Below, piece by piece: positions 16,749 through 23,414 of a stretch of DNA of 64,000 nt. Position 1 is the first letter of the stretch. Every line of letters begins with the position of its first letter. Made by a program: the position numbers and the translations under genes. Below the pieces are notes generated by a model that was not told the DNA's origin, searched no databases, and saw only the letters and a program-made list of their open reading frames with translations. This DNA is from Pigmentiphaga humi (GTDB lineage Bacteria; Pseudomonadota; Gammaproteobacteria; Burkholderiales; Burkholderiaceae_B): NCBI RefSeq assembly GCF_900606115.1, contig NZ_UWPJ01000039.1, forward strand, positions 124,001 through 188,000, written 5' to 3'.

Positions 16749-17032
16749 TACGCCGCTACCTCTTCTGGGTGGTATTTCTTGAACGGCAGGCTTTGCAGGT
16801 GCTTGCCGAAGTAGGTGCCGACGGATTCGGCCCCGATGAAGTCGGCATGCGTCTGCGGGTCTACGTCCGGGTAGTGATAGATCGCGCCGTTCCCGCGTGT
16901 GAACGTCACGGCCAGGGTGCGGGTGGCTTCGTCGTAGCCGATAGCCTTGATCTTGTTGGATTCCACCGGCTCCATGGGGATGTGCTGGTAGGTTGCTGCG
17001 TCATCAAAAGCGGCTGCTGGGGTACGTGCCAT
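16748..17032 (-). CDS. Nested in-frame start: separate 94-aa KTSC-domain protein
   Basis: Inside the exonuclease gene, the ATG at 17030-17032 (codon 584) is preceded by AAAGGAG with a 7-nt gap, a textbook ribosome binding site. Initiation here would make a 94-aa protein containing the whole KTSC domain (about 60 residues, found alone in many bacteria and phages). This suggests either two products from one gene or a recent fusion of neighbouring genes by stop-codon loss. Which occurs cannot be decided from sequence. Confidence 0.45.
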   Translation of the reverse strand: MARTPAAAFDDAATYQHIPMEPVESNKIKAIGYDEATRTLAVTFTRGNGAIYHYPDVDPQTHADFIGAESVGTYFGKHLQSLPFKKYHPEEVAA

Positions 17033-18781
17033 GTCGTGGCTCCTTTCTTGGGGTTGGTTGATCTGCGCTGCATGGGCGCGCGCAGCAGACGTGAGGCGCG
17101 CGATCAGGGCTTGGCAGATTCGGGGGAAATCGCTCTCGTGATAGAGCTTTGCGGACTTCTCGGTGGCCGCATGCGCAAAGCCAATGTTCGCCAGCCCGTC
17201 AGCGGTCAGCGTGATGGGCGACAGGCGTTCATTGATCTGGCCCAGGCGGAGCGTGGGCGCGGAGTCAGCGGCCTCCGGTGTTGGCTGCTCATCCAGCAGG
17301 CCGCTGAAGGTGCTGGTGCCAACAAAGGCGGGCGACTGGCTCGCTAGGCTGGCCGGGCCGTTGTTTTCAATGACTGTGGCGGCGGGCGATTCGATAGCTG
17401 TATTGGCCTTTGCTTCTGCCGGGAGCTGCTGCGCCTCTTGCTCAAGCTCCTTGCGGATTTGTTCACGCTGCTCTTCAAGTCGGTCGGCTTCGGCCTTTTC
17501 GTGCGCCTCGATGCGGGTGGTGATCGTCAGGGCGAAGTCTTCCAGCGGCTTGGCGATGAGCTGCTGCAAGTCGGCCAGCAGGGCGCGGTGCTGCGATGCG
17601 TTCTCTTCCACCCAGAGCAGCTTTTCATGGACTTCGGCGGCGATCTTGTCGGCGTCGATTTTGCCGTTTGCCAGGGCGGTGTCGAGCTTGTCCTGCATGC
17701 TCGTGAACGTGCGCAGCCCTTTGATGGCGGCGGCGAAGTCGGGCGCCCTAACGTCGATGCGGACGCCCTGGATGCCTTTTTGCAGGTCGGCAACGTAGCT
17801 GGTGAATGCCTGCGCTGCGTTGCGCACAATCTCTTCGCGCCTGCGCTTTTTCTCGGCCTCCAGCAAGCGTTCAGCGATCAGGCGGTTGTCGCGCACCAGC
17901 TTCGCCAGCATGTTTTTATGCCGCTTGGCCTCGTCCACGCTCTGGATCTGCGCCAGCATCATGTCTTCGGCGGCGTCGAGCTTTTCCTCGGCCTCCTTCA
18001 TGGCCTTGATCTGTCGGTCGAGGTCAACGAAATCCTGGTCGCTCTCCGGCTTGCGAATCAGCTTGTTGTCCAGGAAGTCTTGCAACGCTTGCTCGAAGAC
18101 TTTGAAGTTGTCGATCACGTCGATCTGGCCGGACACACGTACCGAAACTGCGGGCAGAGACTGCACCGGCTCGGCCACCAGCACCGGCACGACCTCGGGC
18201 AGCTCGTAGCCTGCCAGGTCGCGGTCAAACTGCGCCCAGCCCGCCTTGATTCGTTCTTGCCAGTCGGGGTCTGGGAAGACCTCCATCCACTCCATCTTGT
18301 CGGGAGTGCCGTCCGACACAACGAAGATCACCCGGCGCGCGCCGGTGATGAGCAGGATTTGCTGGCACTGCGGCATGTGCTCTTCGGGCAGGACGCCTGC
18401 GGCCACCGATTCGGCCAGCGCGGCGTTCCATTGTTTGTGCTCAAAGGCGGTGTCGCCGTCCAGGGTCAGACCGTCGCATGACGCGGACAGGTGGCCGCCT
18501 TCGTCTTCATTCGAGCACGTTACCGGGTACAAGTCGTCACCGGCGATTTCTTCCGCAAGCGGGCGGGCCTTGGCTTCGACCTTGTGGCCGTAGTCCAGGA
18601 TGTGCTCCTGCACCCAGTCCGAAAACTCCTTGGGGGTGCCGGTGTGCTTCATGCGCAGCAGCTCGGAGCGGGTCGTTTTTTTCGACAGGCCCAGCATGGC
18701 GGCGGCTTCGCTGGCGCCGTGGTGTTCCAGCCGGAATGCCTGCCACTCCGGGCTACCCTGGACAAGATTGTGGATCTTCAT
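16748..18781 (-). CDS. YqaJ-type viral recombinase exonuclease fused to a C-terminal KTSC domain
   Basis: 677 aa. Residues about 5-170 form a YqaJ/lambda-exonuclease PD-(D/E)XK domain: GSPEWQAFRLEHHGASEAAAM, the helix GHKVEAKARP, SASCDG and FEHKQW give the expected Glu, Asp and Glu-x-Lys. A long coiled-coil region follows (about 250-460), then a Pro/Ala-rich linker, then a KTSC domain (about 605-675: ESNKIKAIGYD, GNGAIYHYPDV, GKHLQSLPF). It should digest one strand from DNA ends for annealing by the ERF protein. An internal ATG with a strong SD separates the last 94 residues (see nested entry). Confidence 0.88.
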   Translation of the reverse strand: MKIHNLVQGSPEWQAFRLEHHGASEAAAMLGLSKKTTRSELLRMKHTGTPKEFSDWVQEHILDYGHKVEAKARPLAEEIAGDDLYPVTCSNEDEGGHLSASCDGLTLDGDTAFEHKQWNAALAESVAAGVLPEEHMPQCQQILLITGARRVIFVVSDGTPDKMEWMEVFPDPDWQERIKAGWAQFDRDLAGYELPEVVPVLVAEPVQSLPAVSVRVSGQIDVIDNFKVFEQALQDFLDNKLIRKPESDQDFVDLDRQIKAMKEAEEKLDAAEDMMLAQIQSVDEAKRHKNMLAKLVRDNRLIAERLLEAEKKRRREEIVRNAAQAFTSYVADLQKGIQGVRIDVRAPDFAAAIKGLRTFTSMQDKLDTALANGKIDADKIAAEVHEKLLWVEENASQHRALLADLQQLIAKPLEDFALTITTRIEAHEKAEADRLEEQREQIRKELEQEAQQLPAEAKANTAIESPAATVIENNGPASLASQSPAFVGTSTFSGLLDEQPTPEAADSAPTLRLGQINERLSPITLTADGLANIGFAHAATEKSAKLYHESDFPRICQALIARLTSAARAHAAQINQPQERSHDMARTPAAAFDDAATYQHIPMEPVESNKIKAIGYDEATRTLAVTFTRGNGAIYHYPDVDPQTHADFIGAESVGTYFGKHLQSLPFKKYHPEEVAA

Positions 18782-18787
18782 TTGGTG

Positions 18788-19486
18788 TTACTCCGTTTTT
18801 GCCCAGGACGCGATTTCGGCTTTTTGCTCGTCGGTCAGCAGGGTTTTGGTTTCGATCATGGCGATCATGTCGGCCACCGGCTTTCCAGCCGTGACCAGCC
18901 GCTTCCAGCCTTCGGTTTTCTGCGCGAAGGTGTCGGGGGTGCATTCAGGGAGTCCGCCTGGCTCCGTGCGGGTGGCGGGTTTGTTGGAGCGGGCCGCGTC
19001 GTTCGATTTGCCCTTGGTTGGCGCATCCTGAACAGGCGCGCCGTCCTCGTCCAAGTCGTCGTCGGACGTGAGACCCAGGATTGCGCCGTAGGCATAGCGC
19101 CGTAGGTATGTCACGACGGCGCCGAACGCCTTGGGGTCGTGGAAGTCGTTCGCAACTTTCAGGCGTGACGTGACTGTTCCGCCGTCTTTGTGTCCGAGAA
19201 TCGTCTCGATGACGGCCTCTGGAACCCGGCCCTCAAGGTCGTTGATGGGTTGGATGACGAACAGTCCGTTGTCCGCCAGCGGCTGCTTGACCGATTCACG
19301 CATGACAGACAGGTCGGCGTAGCGGAATGAGTACGGCGCGCTGTCACGCGGCCTGATTTGAACCAGACGGTTCTTCTTGATTTCGGGGAAAGCGCCCTGG
19401 GCCACGGCCAGCGCGGCAAACAGGGCATTCCTGCCGGGGTGATCTGCAATCGTGGTGCGATTTTCAATGATCGGGATGGTGCTCAT
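18788..19486 (-). CDS. erf: ERF-family single-strand annealing protein
   Basis: 232 aa. The ERF core is clear: ALAVAQGAFPEIKKNRLVQI, SFRYADLSVMRESVKQPLADNGL, VTSRL and the signature FGAVVTYLRRYAYGAILGL. The C-terminal 80 residues form a variable linker and helical tail. It anneals complementary single strands, using ends made by the YqaJ exonuclease encoded immediately downstream. Start chosen at the ATG after AGGA; an earlier in-frame ATG overlaps the preceding gene more deeply. Confidence 0.93.
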   Translation of the reverse strand: MSTIPIIENRTTIADHPGRNALFAALAVAQGAFPEIKKNRLVQIRPRDSAPYSFRYADLSVMRESVKQPLADNGLFVIQPINDLEGRVPEAVIETILGHKDGGTVTSRLKVANDFHDPKAFGAVVTYLRRYAYGAILGLTSDDDLDEDGAPVQDAPTKGKSNDAARSNKPATRTEPGGLPECTPDTFAQKTEGWKRLVTAGKPVADMIAMIETKTLLTDEQKAEIASWAKTE

Positions 19487-19496
19487 GGTTGATTCC

Positions 19497-19892
19497 TCAT
19501 GCATCGCAGCTTGAGCAGCGCCGACTGCTGCAACCTGCGCAGGGGTGGTTCTCTGCCTCTTTGTTGATCTGCCGTTCCGCTTCGCTGCGGGCGGCGGCTT
19601 CCCAGTAATCGCGCGTCAGCTTTTCCAGCGCTTGGCCCGCTGCTGCCGTGTCACCCTCGCGCAGCAAGTCGGCCAGGCGCGTCACCGCCTGGTCGTCGGC
19701 TTCGCACAGGGCTTCGCATAGGTTCTGCGGGTCGAATGGCGTAAAGCCGGGCGTCTCCATCAGCTCGGCGGCGCGGTCGCCAATGGCGGAGTCGCTGGGG
19801 CCGTCATCGTCGGCCCTGGGGTCGTTGGGGTGGCCGCTGTATGGCGGCCATGTTGCTTCGTCGCCGAAGCCGGGCATGGATGTCAGGTTCAT
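19497..19892 (-). CDS. Acidic phage protein with C-terminal Cys cluster
   Basis: 131 aa. The N-terminal half is acidic and proline-rich (DDDGPSDSAIGDRAAEL); the middle is helical; the very end is CAGCSSRRCSSCDA, a CxxC-x4-CxxC pattern that may coordinate zinc. The ATG is preceded by AAAGGTGA, and its start overlaps the stop of a 35-aa gene (see next). Function unknown. Confidence 0.7.
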   Translation of the reverse strand: MNLTSMPGFGDEATWPPYSGHPNDPRADDDGPSDSAIGDRAAELMETPGFTPFDPQNLCEALCEADDQAVTRLADLLREGDTAAAGQALEKLTRDYWEAAARSEAERQINKEAENHPCAGCSSRRCSSCDA

Positions 19893-19996
19893 AGCGTCAC
19901 CTTTGCCAAGCCCCAGGAACGGCGGCGGCCATAGCCGCACCGGCGGTAGTGCCGGTAGTCGGCAAAAAGCTTCAGCGTCTTGCGGATTCTCTTCAT
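19889..19996 (-). CDS. 35-aa basic microprotein coupled to both neighbours
   Basis: A tiny open reading frame, starting MKRIRKTLKLFADYRHYRRC and ending RRRSWGLAKVTL. Its ATG overlaps the stop of the upstream 66-aa gene by 4 nt (ATGA) and its own stop overlaps the next ATG the same way. The double overlap and the strong positive charge (about a third Arg/Lys) argue for a real gene; similar short basic aromatic proteins are common in early phage operons. Nucleic-acid binding is a guess. Confidence 0.6.
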   Translation of the reverse strand: MKRIRKTLKLFADYRHYRRCGYGRRRSWGLAKVTL

Positions 19997-20193
19997 CGCG
20001 CGGCCCTCACGCTGACTTTGCAGAACCCGAACCGCTCAAAAGCGTCAATCGCCGCGCCGCAGGTGCTGCGGTGCAGGGCGGTGTAGCTATGGCGGTCGCC
20101 GGATGCCGTGGTTACGTTCACCTGGCAGGGGATAAGCCGGGTGGCGGGACGCGCGGCAGGGGATGCCGCACTTTTCAATGTCGTGGCGCCCAT
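19993..20193 (-). CDS. Small phage protein (66 aa)
   Basis: 66 aa with a strong SD (AAAGGAG) 6 nt before the ATG. Contains CQVNVTTASGDRHSYTAL and ends FCKVSVRAAR, a beta-rich pattern seen in small early phage proteins; two of its three Cys flank this domain. It follows the terminator of the lectin-like gene, so it is reached by readthrough or an unrecognised promoter. Function unknown. Confidence 0.6.
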   Translation of the reverse strand: MGATTLKSAASPAARPATRLIPCQVNVTTASGDRHSYTALHRSTCGAAIDAFERFGFCKVSVRAAR

Positions 20194-20210
20194 ATCGCGC
20201 TCCTTTGTCT

Positions 20211-20264
20211 GAAAAAAGAAAACGCCCCTGGCGGGGCGTTTGGGTGCGGCCCGCTCGGCGGGCC
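20211..20264 (-). terminator. Two tandem hairpins after the lectin-like gene, one with a minus-strand T-tract
   Basis: AACGCCCC/GGGGCGTT (20221-20240, 8-bp stem, 4-nt loop) is followed on the minus strand by TTCTTTTTTC, a good intrinsic terminator. A second hairpin, GGCCCGC/GCGGGCC with a 3-nt loop (20248-20264), lies between it and the stop codon at 20296. Besides termination, hairpins just 3' of a variable region are known in diversity-generating retroelements, which is relevant to the adjacent gene. Confidence 0.75.
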
Positions 20265-20295
20265 TTCCCGGTCATGACACAAGTCTCAAAAGGCA

Positions 20296-21261
20296 CTACA
20301 CCTTTGCGAGACGACCACCGACGAACGGGCCGGAGATCCCCGCGCCGTCGTAGACGATGAGAGGGAAGAGGCCAGCGCCGCCGCCGACGCCCCAACCGCC
20401 GCCGTGGTAGGCCACGGCGTTGCGGTAGGCCCAGAAGTAGTCACCGAACGCGCTCTTGTCGCGGTCGTCGTGGGTTTTCTTCGGCAGAAACATCGCGCCA
20501 AGGTCGAAGCCTTCGCCGCTTTTGTTCGAGCGGCGGCGGAACCATCCGCTGTCGGGAGCCTGGACGCCGGTGCTGCGATACTCGCGGCTGCCGTCTTCAT
20601 CCCAGACCAGGTAGCGGCCTTCGTTGTCAGTGCGCAGGCCGTCCAGCATTTGCCAGACATTTCCCCAGAGGCCGGTAATGCCGCGCCACGAAGCGCTCAT
20701 TACGCGGGGGTCGTCCACCGGCTGTACGCCGCCGCCGTCAACATGGCCACGGGCGATAGCGGCCTGGGCGTCCGGGGTGCCAAGCTCGATAAGTGCCAGC
20801 ATCTGCACCGCCGCAAGCTGGTGGGCGCTCCACAGCATCCAGCCGTCGCCGCGCGCGGCTGCGCGGGCCTGCATGGTCGGGAAGTCGATATTGGTCAGCG
20901 GCATATGTCCGGGCTGGCTGCCCAGCATGTCGCCGTCCGGGGTGCCTTGGTACGCGCCCAACCAGAACCGGCCAAGGTCTTCGCCCTGGTGGCGGAACGC
21001 AGGGTGCAGCTTGAAGCCGTCTTCCCGCTCGGGGCTGCACCAGATTGCCTTCTTCCCGGCGTTGTCGCCGTGCTCGATGGTCGCGGAGCGGTAGTAGTAG
21101 GCGGGGATCTCGATCATGTGCTGATCGTCAAAGAGCGCGGGCTTGATGCCCGCATAAAGCGCGTCGAATGCGCCCGGCTCGACTTCTACGCTGTTGCCGT
21201 CGGCGTCAACGCGCTGCCAGTCGGTCAGCTTCTTGCCGACGATGATTCCTTGAATGCTCAT
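20296..21261 (-). CDS. C-type-lectin-like protein with DGR-type variable C-terminus
   Basis: 321 aa. The middle and C-terminal part has a formylglycine-generating-enzyme/C-type-lectin look: MLWSAHQLAAVQMLAL, SWRGITGLWGNVWQMLDG, DYFWAYRNAV and a terminal GGGWGVGGGAGLF...VGGRL. The last 40 residues match the layout of variable regions in diversity-generating-retroelement targets such as the Bordetella phage tropism determinant, and most variable-looking codons have the form NNC (CAC, GGC, GTC, ATC, TAC, GAC, TTC). No reverse transcriptase or template repeat was found in this window. Its location in the leftward early operon, not with the tail genes, is unusual; receptor or surface binding is an inference. 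Confidence 0.65.
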   Translation of the reverse strand: MSIQGIIVGKKLTDWQRVDADGNSVEVEPGAFDALYAGIKPALFDDQHMIEIPAYYYRSATIEHGDNAGKKAIWCSPEREDGFKLHPAFRHQGEDLGRFWLGAYQGTPDGDMLGSQPGHMPLTNIDFPTMQARAAARGDGWMLWSAHQLAAVQMLALIELGTPDAQAAIARGHVDGGGVQPVDDPRVMSASWRGITGLWGNVWQMLDGLRTDNEGRYLVWDEDGSREYRSTGVQAPDSGWFRRRSNKSGEGFDLGAMFLPKKTHDDRDKSAFGDYFWAYRNAVAYHGGGWGVGGGAGLFPLIVYDGAGISGPFVGGRLAKV

Positions 21262-21286
21262 GGGGTGGATTCCTTTGTGGGGAGGG

Positions 21287-21760
21287 TTACTGCTGGGGTT
21301 TGAGGCGGCTTGCTTCGAGGATCGGCAAACCGGCTTCGGTCGGAACGTAGATCACCTGGGCGCCCTGTGCGCGGGCTTCTTTCAGGCTTTCGATATGCAG
21401 GTAGCGCAGGTAGCCTTCGGGGCCGCCCAGACCATCGGCCACGATGCGGTTTGCTTCGGCCACGCCAAGCGCACGGGTGATTTCGGCGTCGGCCAGCGCC
21501 TGGGCCGAATCCTTGATTGCCGCCGCTTCACGCACCTTGATCTGGCGGTTGAACTCGGCCTCGGCCAGTTGGGCCTTGCCGGACATCGAGCGCTGCCAGA
21601 CGTTGGTGTAGGGGTAGGCCAGCAGCCCGGCTATGGCGATGATGACACCGACGGCGATGGTGATAAGCCCTGGTGTTGAGCTGCGAAGCGAGTCGGCCAG
21701 GACGTAGCCGACAAAGCCGACGATGAGGCCAATGATGAGAATGACGATGGTGATAAGCAT
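21287..21760 (-). CDS. Phage membrane protein with SPFH-like helical domain
   Basis: 157 aa. Two N-terminal membrane helices (about 1-25 and 33-50) are followed by a helical domain rich in Ala/Glu (QLAEAEFNRQIKVREAAAIKD, EITRALGVAEANRIV) resembling the C-terminal coiled coil of SPFH/prohibitin proteins, ending VIYVPTEAGLPILEA. It probably sits in the inner membrane with a cytoplasmic or periplasmic coil. The role in the phage is unknown. It lies between two small genes in the first part of the leftward operon. Confidence 0.75.
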   Translation of the reverse strand: MLITIVILIIGLIVGFVGYVLADSLRSSTPGLITIAVGVIIAIAGLLAYPYTNVWQRSMSGKAQLAEAEFNRQIKVREAAAIKDSAQALADAEITRALGVAEANRIVADGLGGPEGYLRYLHIESLKEARAQGAQVIYVPTEAGLPILEASRLKPQQ

Positions 21761-21798
21761 GGGGGGGTGGTTCCTGTGGTGGTGGGGCGGTTGGTGAT

Positions 21799-22062
21799 TC
21801 AGTCGAGTCCGGTTTCTCGGGGCGCGGTGCGGACAAGCCGGGCTGCTTCCTCGAAAGCCTGGGCCAGCCGCTCTCTGCGCTTTACCGACTTGGGGAGCCA
21901 GAATGTGACGGCGCTGCGGTCGTCGTCTTCTGGCGGGTGGTGTAGTCGTTCGCTGCTGTGCAGGATGAACTGGACGGCGCTGTACGTAATGCCGGTGTTG
22001 CTTGGCTTTTCGATGCGTAAAACTTCGTCCGTCAGCTCTTGGCTATAGACATTCACTCGCAT
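21799..22062 (-). CDS. First gene of the leftward operon, 87-aa phage protein
   Basis: 87 aa from the ATG preceded by GGAG; an in-frame ATG five codons upstream is an alternative. Contains VYSQELTDEVLRI, TYSAVQFILHSSERLHHP and TFWLPKSVKRRERLAQAFEEAARLV. This looks like a conserved early protein of related phages but I cannot assign a function. The mRNA leader before it is about 340 nt and carries a boxA element. Confidence 0.7.
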   Translation of the reverse strand: MRVNVYSQELTDEVLRIEKPSNTGITYSAVQFILHSSERLHHPPEDDDRSAVTFWLPKSVKRRERLAQAFEEAARLVRTAPRETGLD

Positions 22063-22408
22063 ATTGGGGATCTCCATCGGCTTGCTGGCCGGGGCGGTTG
22101 TTGGTTTTGGTGGGATGGGGTGTTTGGGCAATCCGGTTTCGGATAAGGCCCGTTGCCGGGCCTGGGTGGGGTGCCGGGATTCCAACCGGCGTAACCGTTT
22201 CTCGTCTTGGCCGTCTTCGCCTCACTCTGTTTGCCCGTGTACGCGCTTTGGCGGCTGGGTACGGCAGAGACACCGCGCGCCGACCGGCCATGCCCAGGCG
22301 GCGCTATTTGTGCCGGACGAACACCCACGTAGGAGGGTGAGCAACATCGGCGGATTCGTTGTTAAAGAGCAGGTGCGTTGCCGGGTGTTGCCCGGTGCTG
22401 CGATAGTC
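22063..22408 (-). promoter_or_regulatory. Long untranslated leader of the leftward operon
   Basis: About 340 nt between the predicted transcription start near 22405 and the first gene. I see no convincing coding sequence in it. It begins with a hairpin CCGGG/CCCGG (22381-22395), then boxA (22359-22371), then a second hairpin CACCC/GGGTG (22322-22339). A tRNA T-arm-like stem near 22170-22195 is considered accidental. A leader of this kind is expected where antitermination modifies RNA polymerase early in the operon. Confidence 0.55.
22359..22371 (-). promoter_or_regulatory. boxA antitermination element
   Basis: On the minus strand the sequence reads TGCTCTTTAACAA, identical to the boxA of E. 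coli rRNA operons, the RNA site bound by NusB-NusE (S10). It lies about 35 nt downstream of the predicted leftward start and is flanked by hairpins on both sides, an arrangement like rrn leaders or lambda nut sites. It should let polymerase pass the internal terminators of this operon (for example 20211-20264 and 11110-11137). No N-like protein was recognised. Confidence 0.8.
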
Positions 22409-22450
22409 GTAACTATAGTTACCGTAGAAAGAGTTGTCAACTATGGTTAC
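22409..22450 (-). promoter_or_regulatory. Leftward early promoter with two repressor operators
   Basis: On the minus strand, TTGACA (22435-22440), a 17-bp spacer and TATAGT (22412-22417) form a near-consensus sigma70 promoter reading toward the recombination operon. The -10 box lies inside a perfect 14-bp palindrome GTAACTATAGTTAC (22409-22422), and a related operator, TCAACTATGGTTAC (22437-22450), covers the -35 box. The same palindrome occurs in front of the cro-like gene, so the CI-like repressor should silence both promoters in the lysogen. Confidence 0.9.
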
Positions 22451-22457
22451 CTCAAGG

Positions 22458-22487
22458 CGAAAAAAAACCCGCCGGAAAGGGCGGGCT
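22458..22487 (-). terminator. Minus-strand terminator after the secreted-protein gene
   Basis: CCCGCC (22468-22473), loop GGAAAG and GGCGGG (22480-22485); on the minus strand it is followed by eight T residues. It would end transcription coming through the repressor and secreted-protein genes just before the leftward promoter, insulating the lytic operon from lysogenic transcription. Confidence 0.88.
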
Positions 22488-22555
22488 TGTTCGAAGCGAA
22501 AGGACGGCGGGGGGGCTACATCGCAGTCGTCTATCGCCTATGTGGGGGGGCGTTG

Positions 22556-23311
22556 TTACCATACCTTGAAGTAAACGGCCTCAAAGACCGGGGCGGATTT
22601 TTCTTGCCCTGATACTGTCGTGTACTTCGTGTTTGAGATATATCGTCCAACCAGGTCGAATCCGCCCTCAATCTTTGCTTTATCGAAGTAGTAGTTTTGC
22701 AATTGATCCGGGATTACAACGGCAAAATAGTCGGTGCTTTCACCAAGCCCGCGCGATCTCCGTAGTGCGTTGGCGAGCAATTCATTGTCTTTGGACGATG
22801 ATAAGGCAGCAAGAAACTCTGGCGATTCCCCTGCCATCTTGATCTTTCCGTGAATGTAATACATGCCCCCATCTGGCTTTATTTTGGGGGCGCTTGCAAG
22901 CTGGCCACCATGTTCGGCTTCGTAGTAAATGACGGCCTCTCCCAAATTCTCCGGTACGGAGGTTCTGGCACGCATTTCGGCTTCTCGAATTGCCAGTGCG
23001 GAGGCTTGGACTTTTTCTCTGACTTGCTTTTGTTCTTGCTCGGCCTGGCGGGCTTCCCGCTCGGCTTTTGCCTCATCAAAGAGCCGTCTTAGTCCAGCCG
23101 ACTCTTCGCACCCTTCGCCGCACCAGTTTGATGCTCGTAGAGCTTGGCAGAACGCTTCGACCGTAGGGATCTGCTTGTAGTCGAGCATCCTCAAGTCATC
23201 TCTGGATATGCTGTTGTTCCATCCGCGATGGCACTGCTGCGCCATAACATTCAATGGAGAAAGAAAGACGATTGAGCAGGCGGCGACGACGACACAGAAA
23301 ATGCGTTTCAT
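22556..23311 (-). CDS. Secreted protein of unknown function, probable lysogenic-conversion gene
   Basis: 251 aa. A clear signal peptide (MKRIFCVVVAACSIVFLSP, cleavage after VMA before QQ) precedes a mature protein with five Cys, a charged coiled-coil stretch (EAKAEREARQAEQEQKQVRE, about 88-107) and a beta-rich C-terminal half. GC content is visibly lower than in the neighbours, and the 103-bp upstream gap is very AT-rich. It lies downstream of the repressor gene on the same strand with its own terminator, the position of genes expressed in the lysogen (morons). Candidate roles are superinfection exclusion or host-surface change; nothing in the sequence decides. Confidence 0.75.
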   Translation of the reverse strand: MKRIFCVVVAACSIVFLSPLNVMAQQCHRGWNNSISRDDLRMLDYKQIPTVEAFCQALRASNWCGEGCEESAGLRRLFDEAKAEREARQAEQEQKQVREKVQASALAIREAEMRARTSVPENLGEAVIYYEAEHGGQLASAPKIKPDGGMYYIHGKIKMAGESPEFLAALSSSKDNELLANALRRSRGLGESTDYFAVVIPDQLQNYYFDKAKIEGGFDLVGRYISNTKYTTVSGQEKSAPVFEAVYFKVW

Positions 23312-23414
23312 TTTGGTGATTTATTTTCTTTCAAAAGAATTGAAATGTTACTGGGATGGCAAAATTTTTTGACCATTTGACCATACCAGCGCAAGCCGAG
23401 GACGTTCTTTTGGC
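23312..23414. other. AT-rich gap between the repressor and secreted-protein genes
   Basis: About 100 bp with much higher AT content than its surroundings. On the minus strand it contains a direct repeat of TGGTCAAA and the inverted repeat TTCAA/TTGAA. It may carry an independent promoter for the secreted-protein gene, but no well-spaced -35/-10 pair is convincing. Confidence 0.3.

Noticed and set aside
22168-22196. tRNA-like T-arm on the minus strand (GCCGG, TTGGAATC, CCGGC)
   Set aside because: No matching acceptor, D or anticodon arms upstream at the needed distance, and the T-loop lacks TTC.
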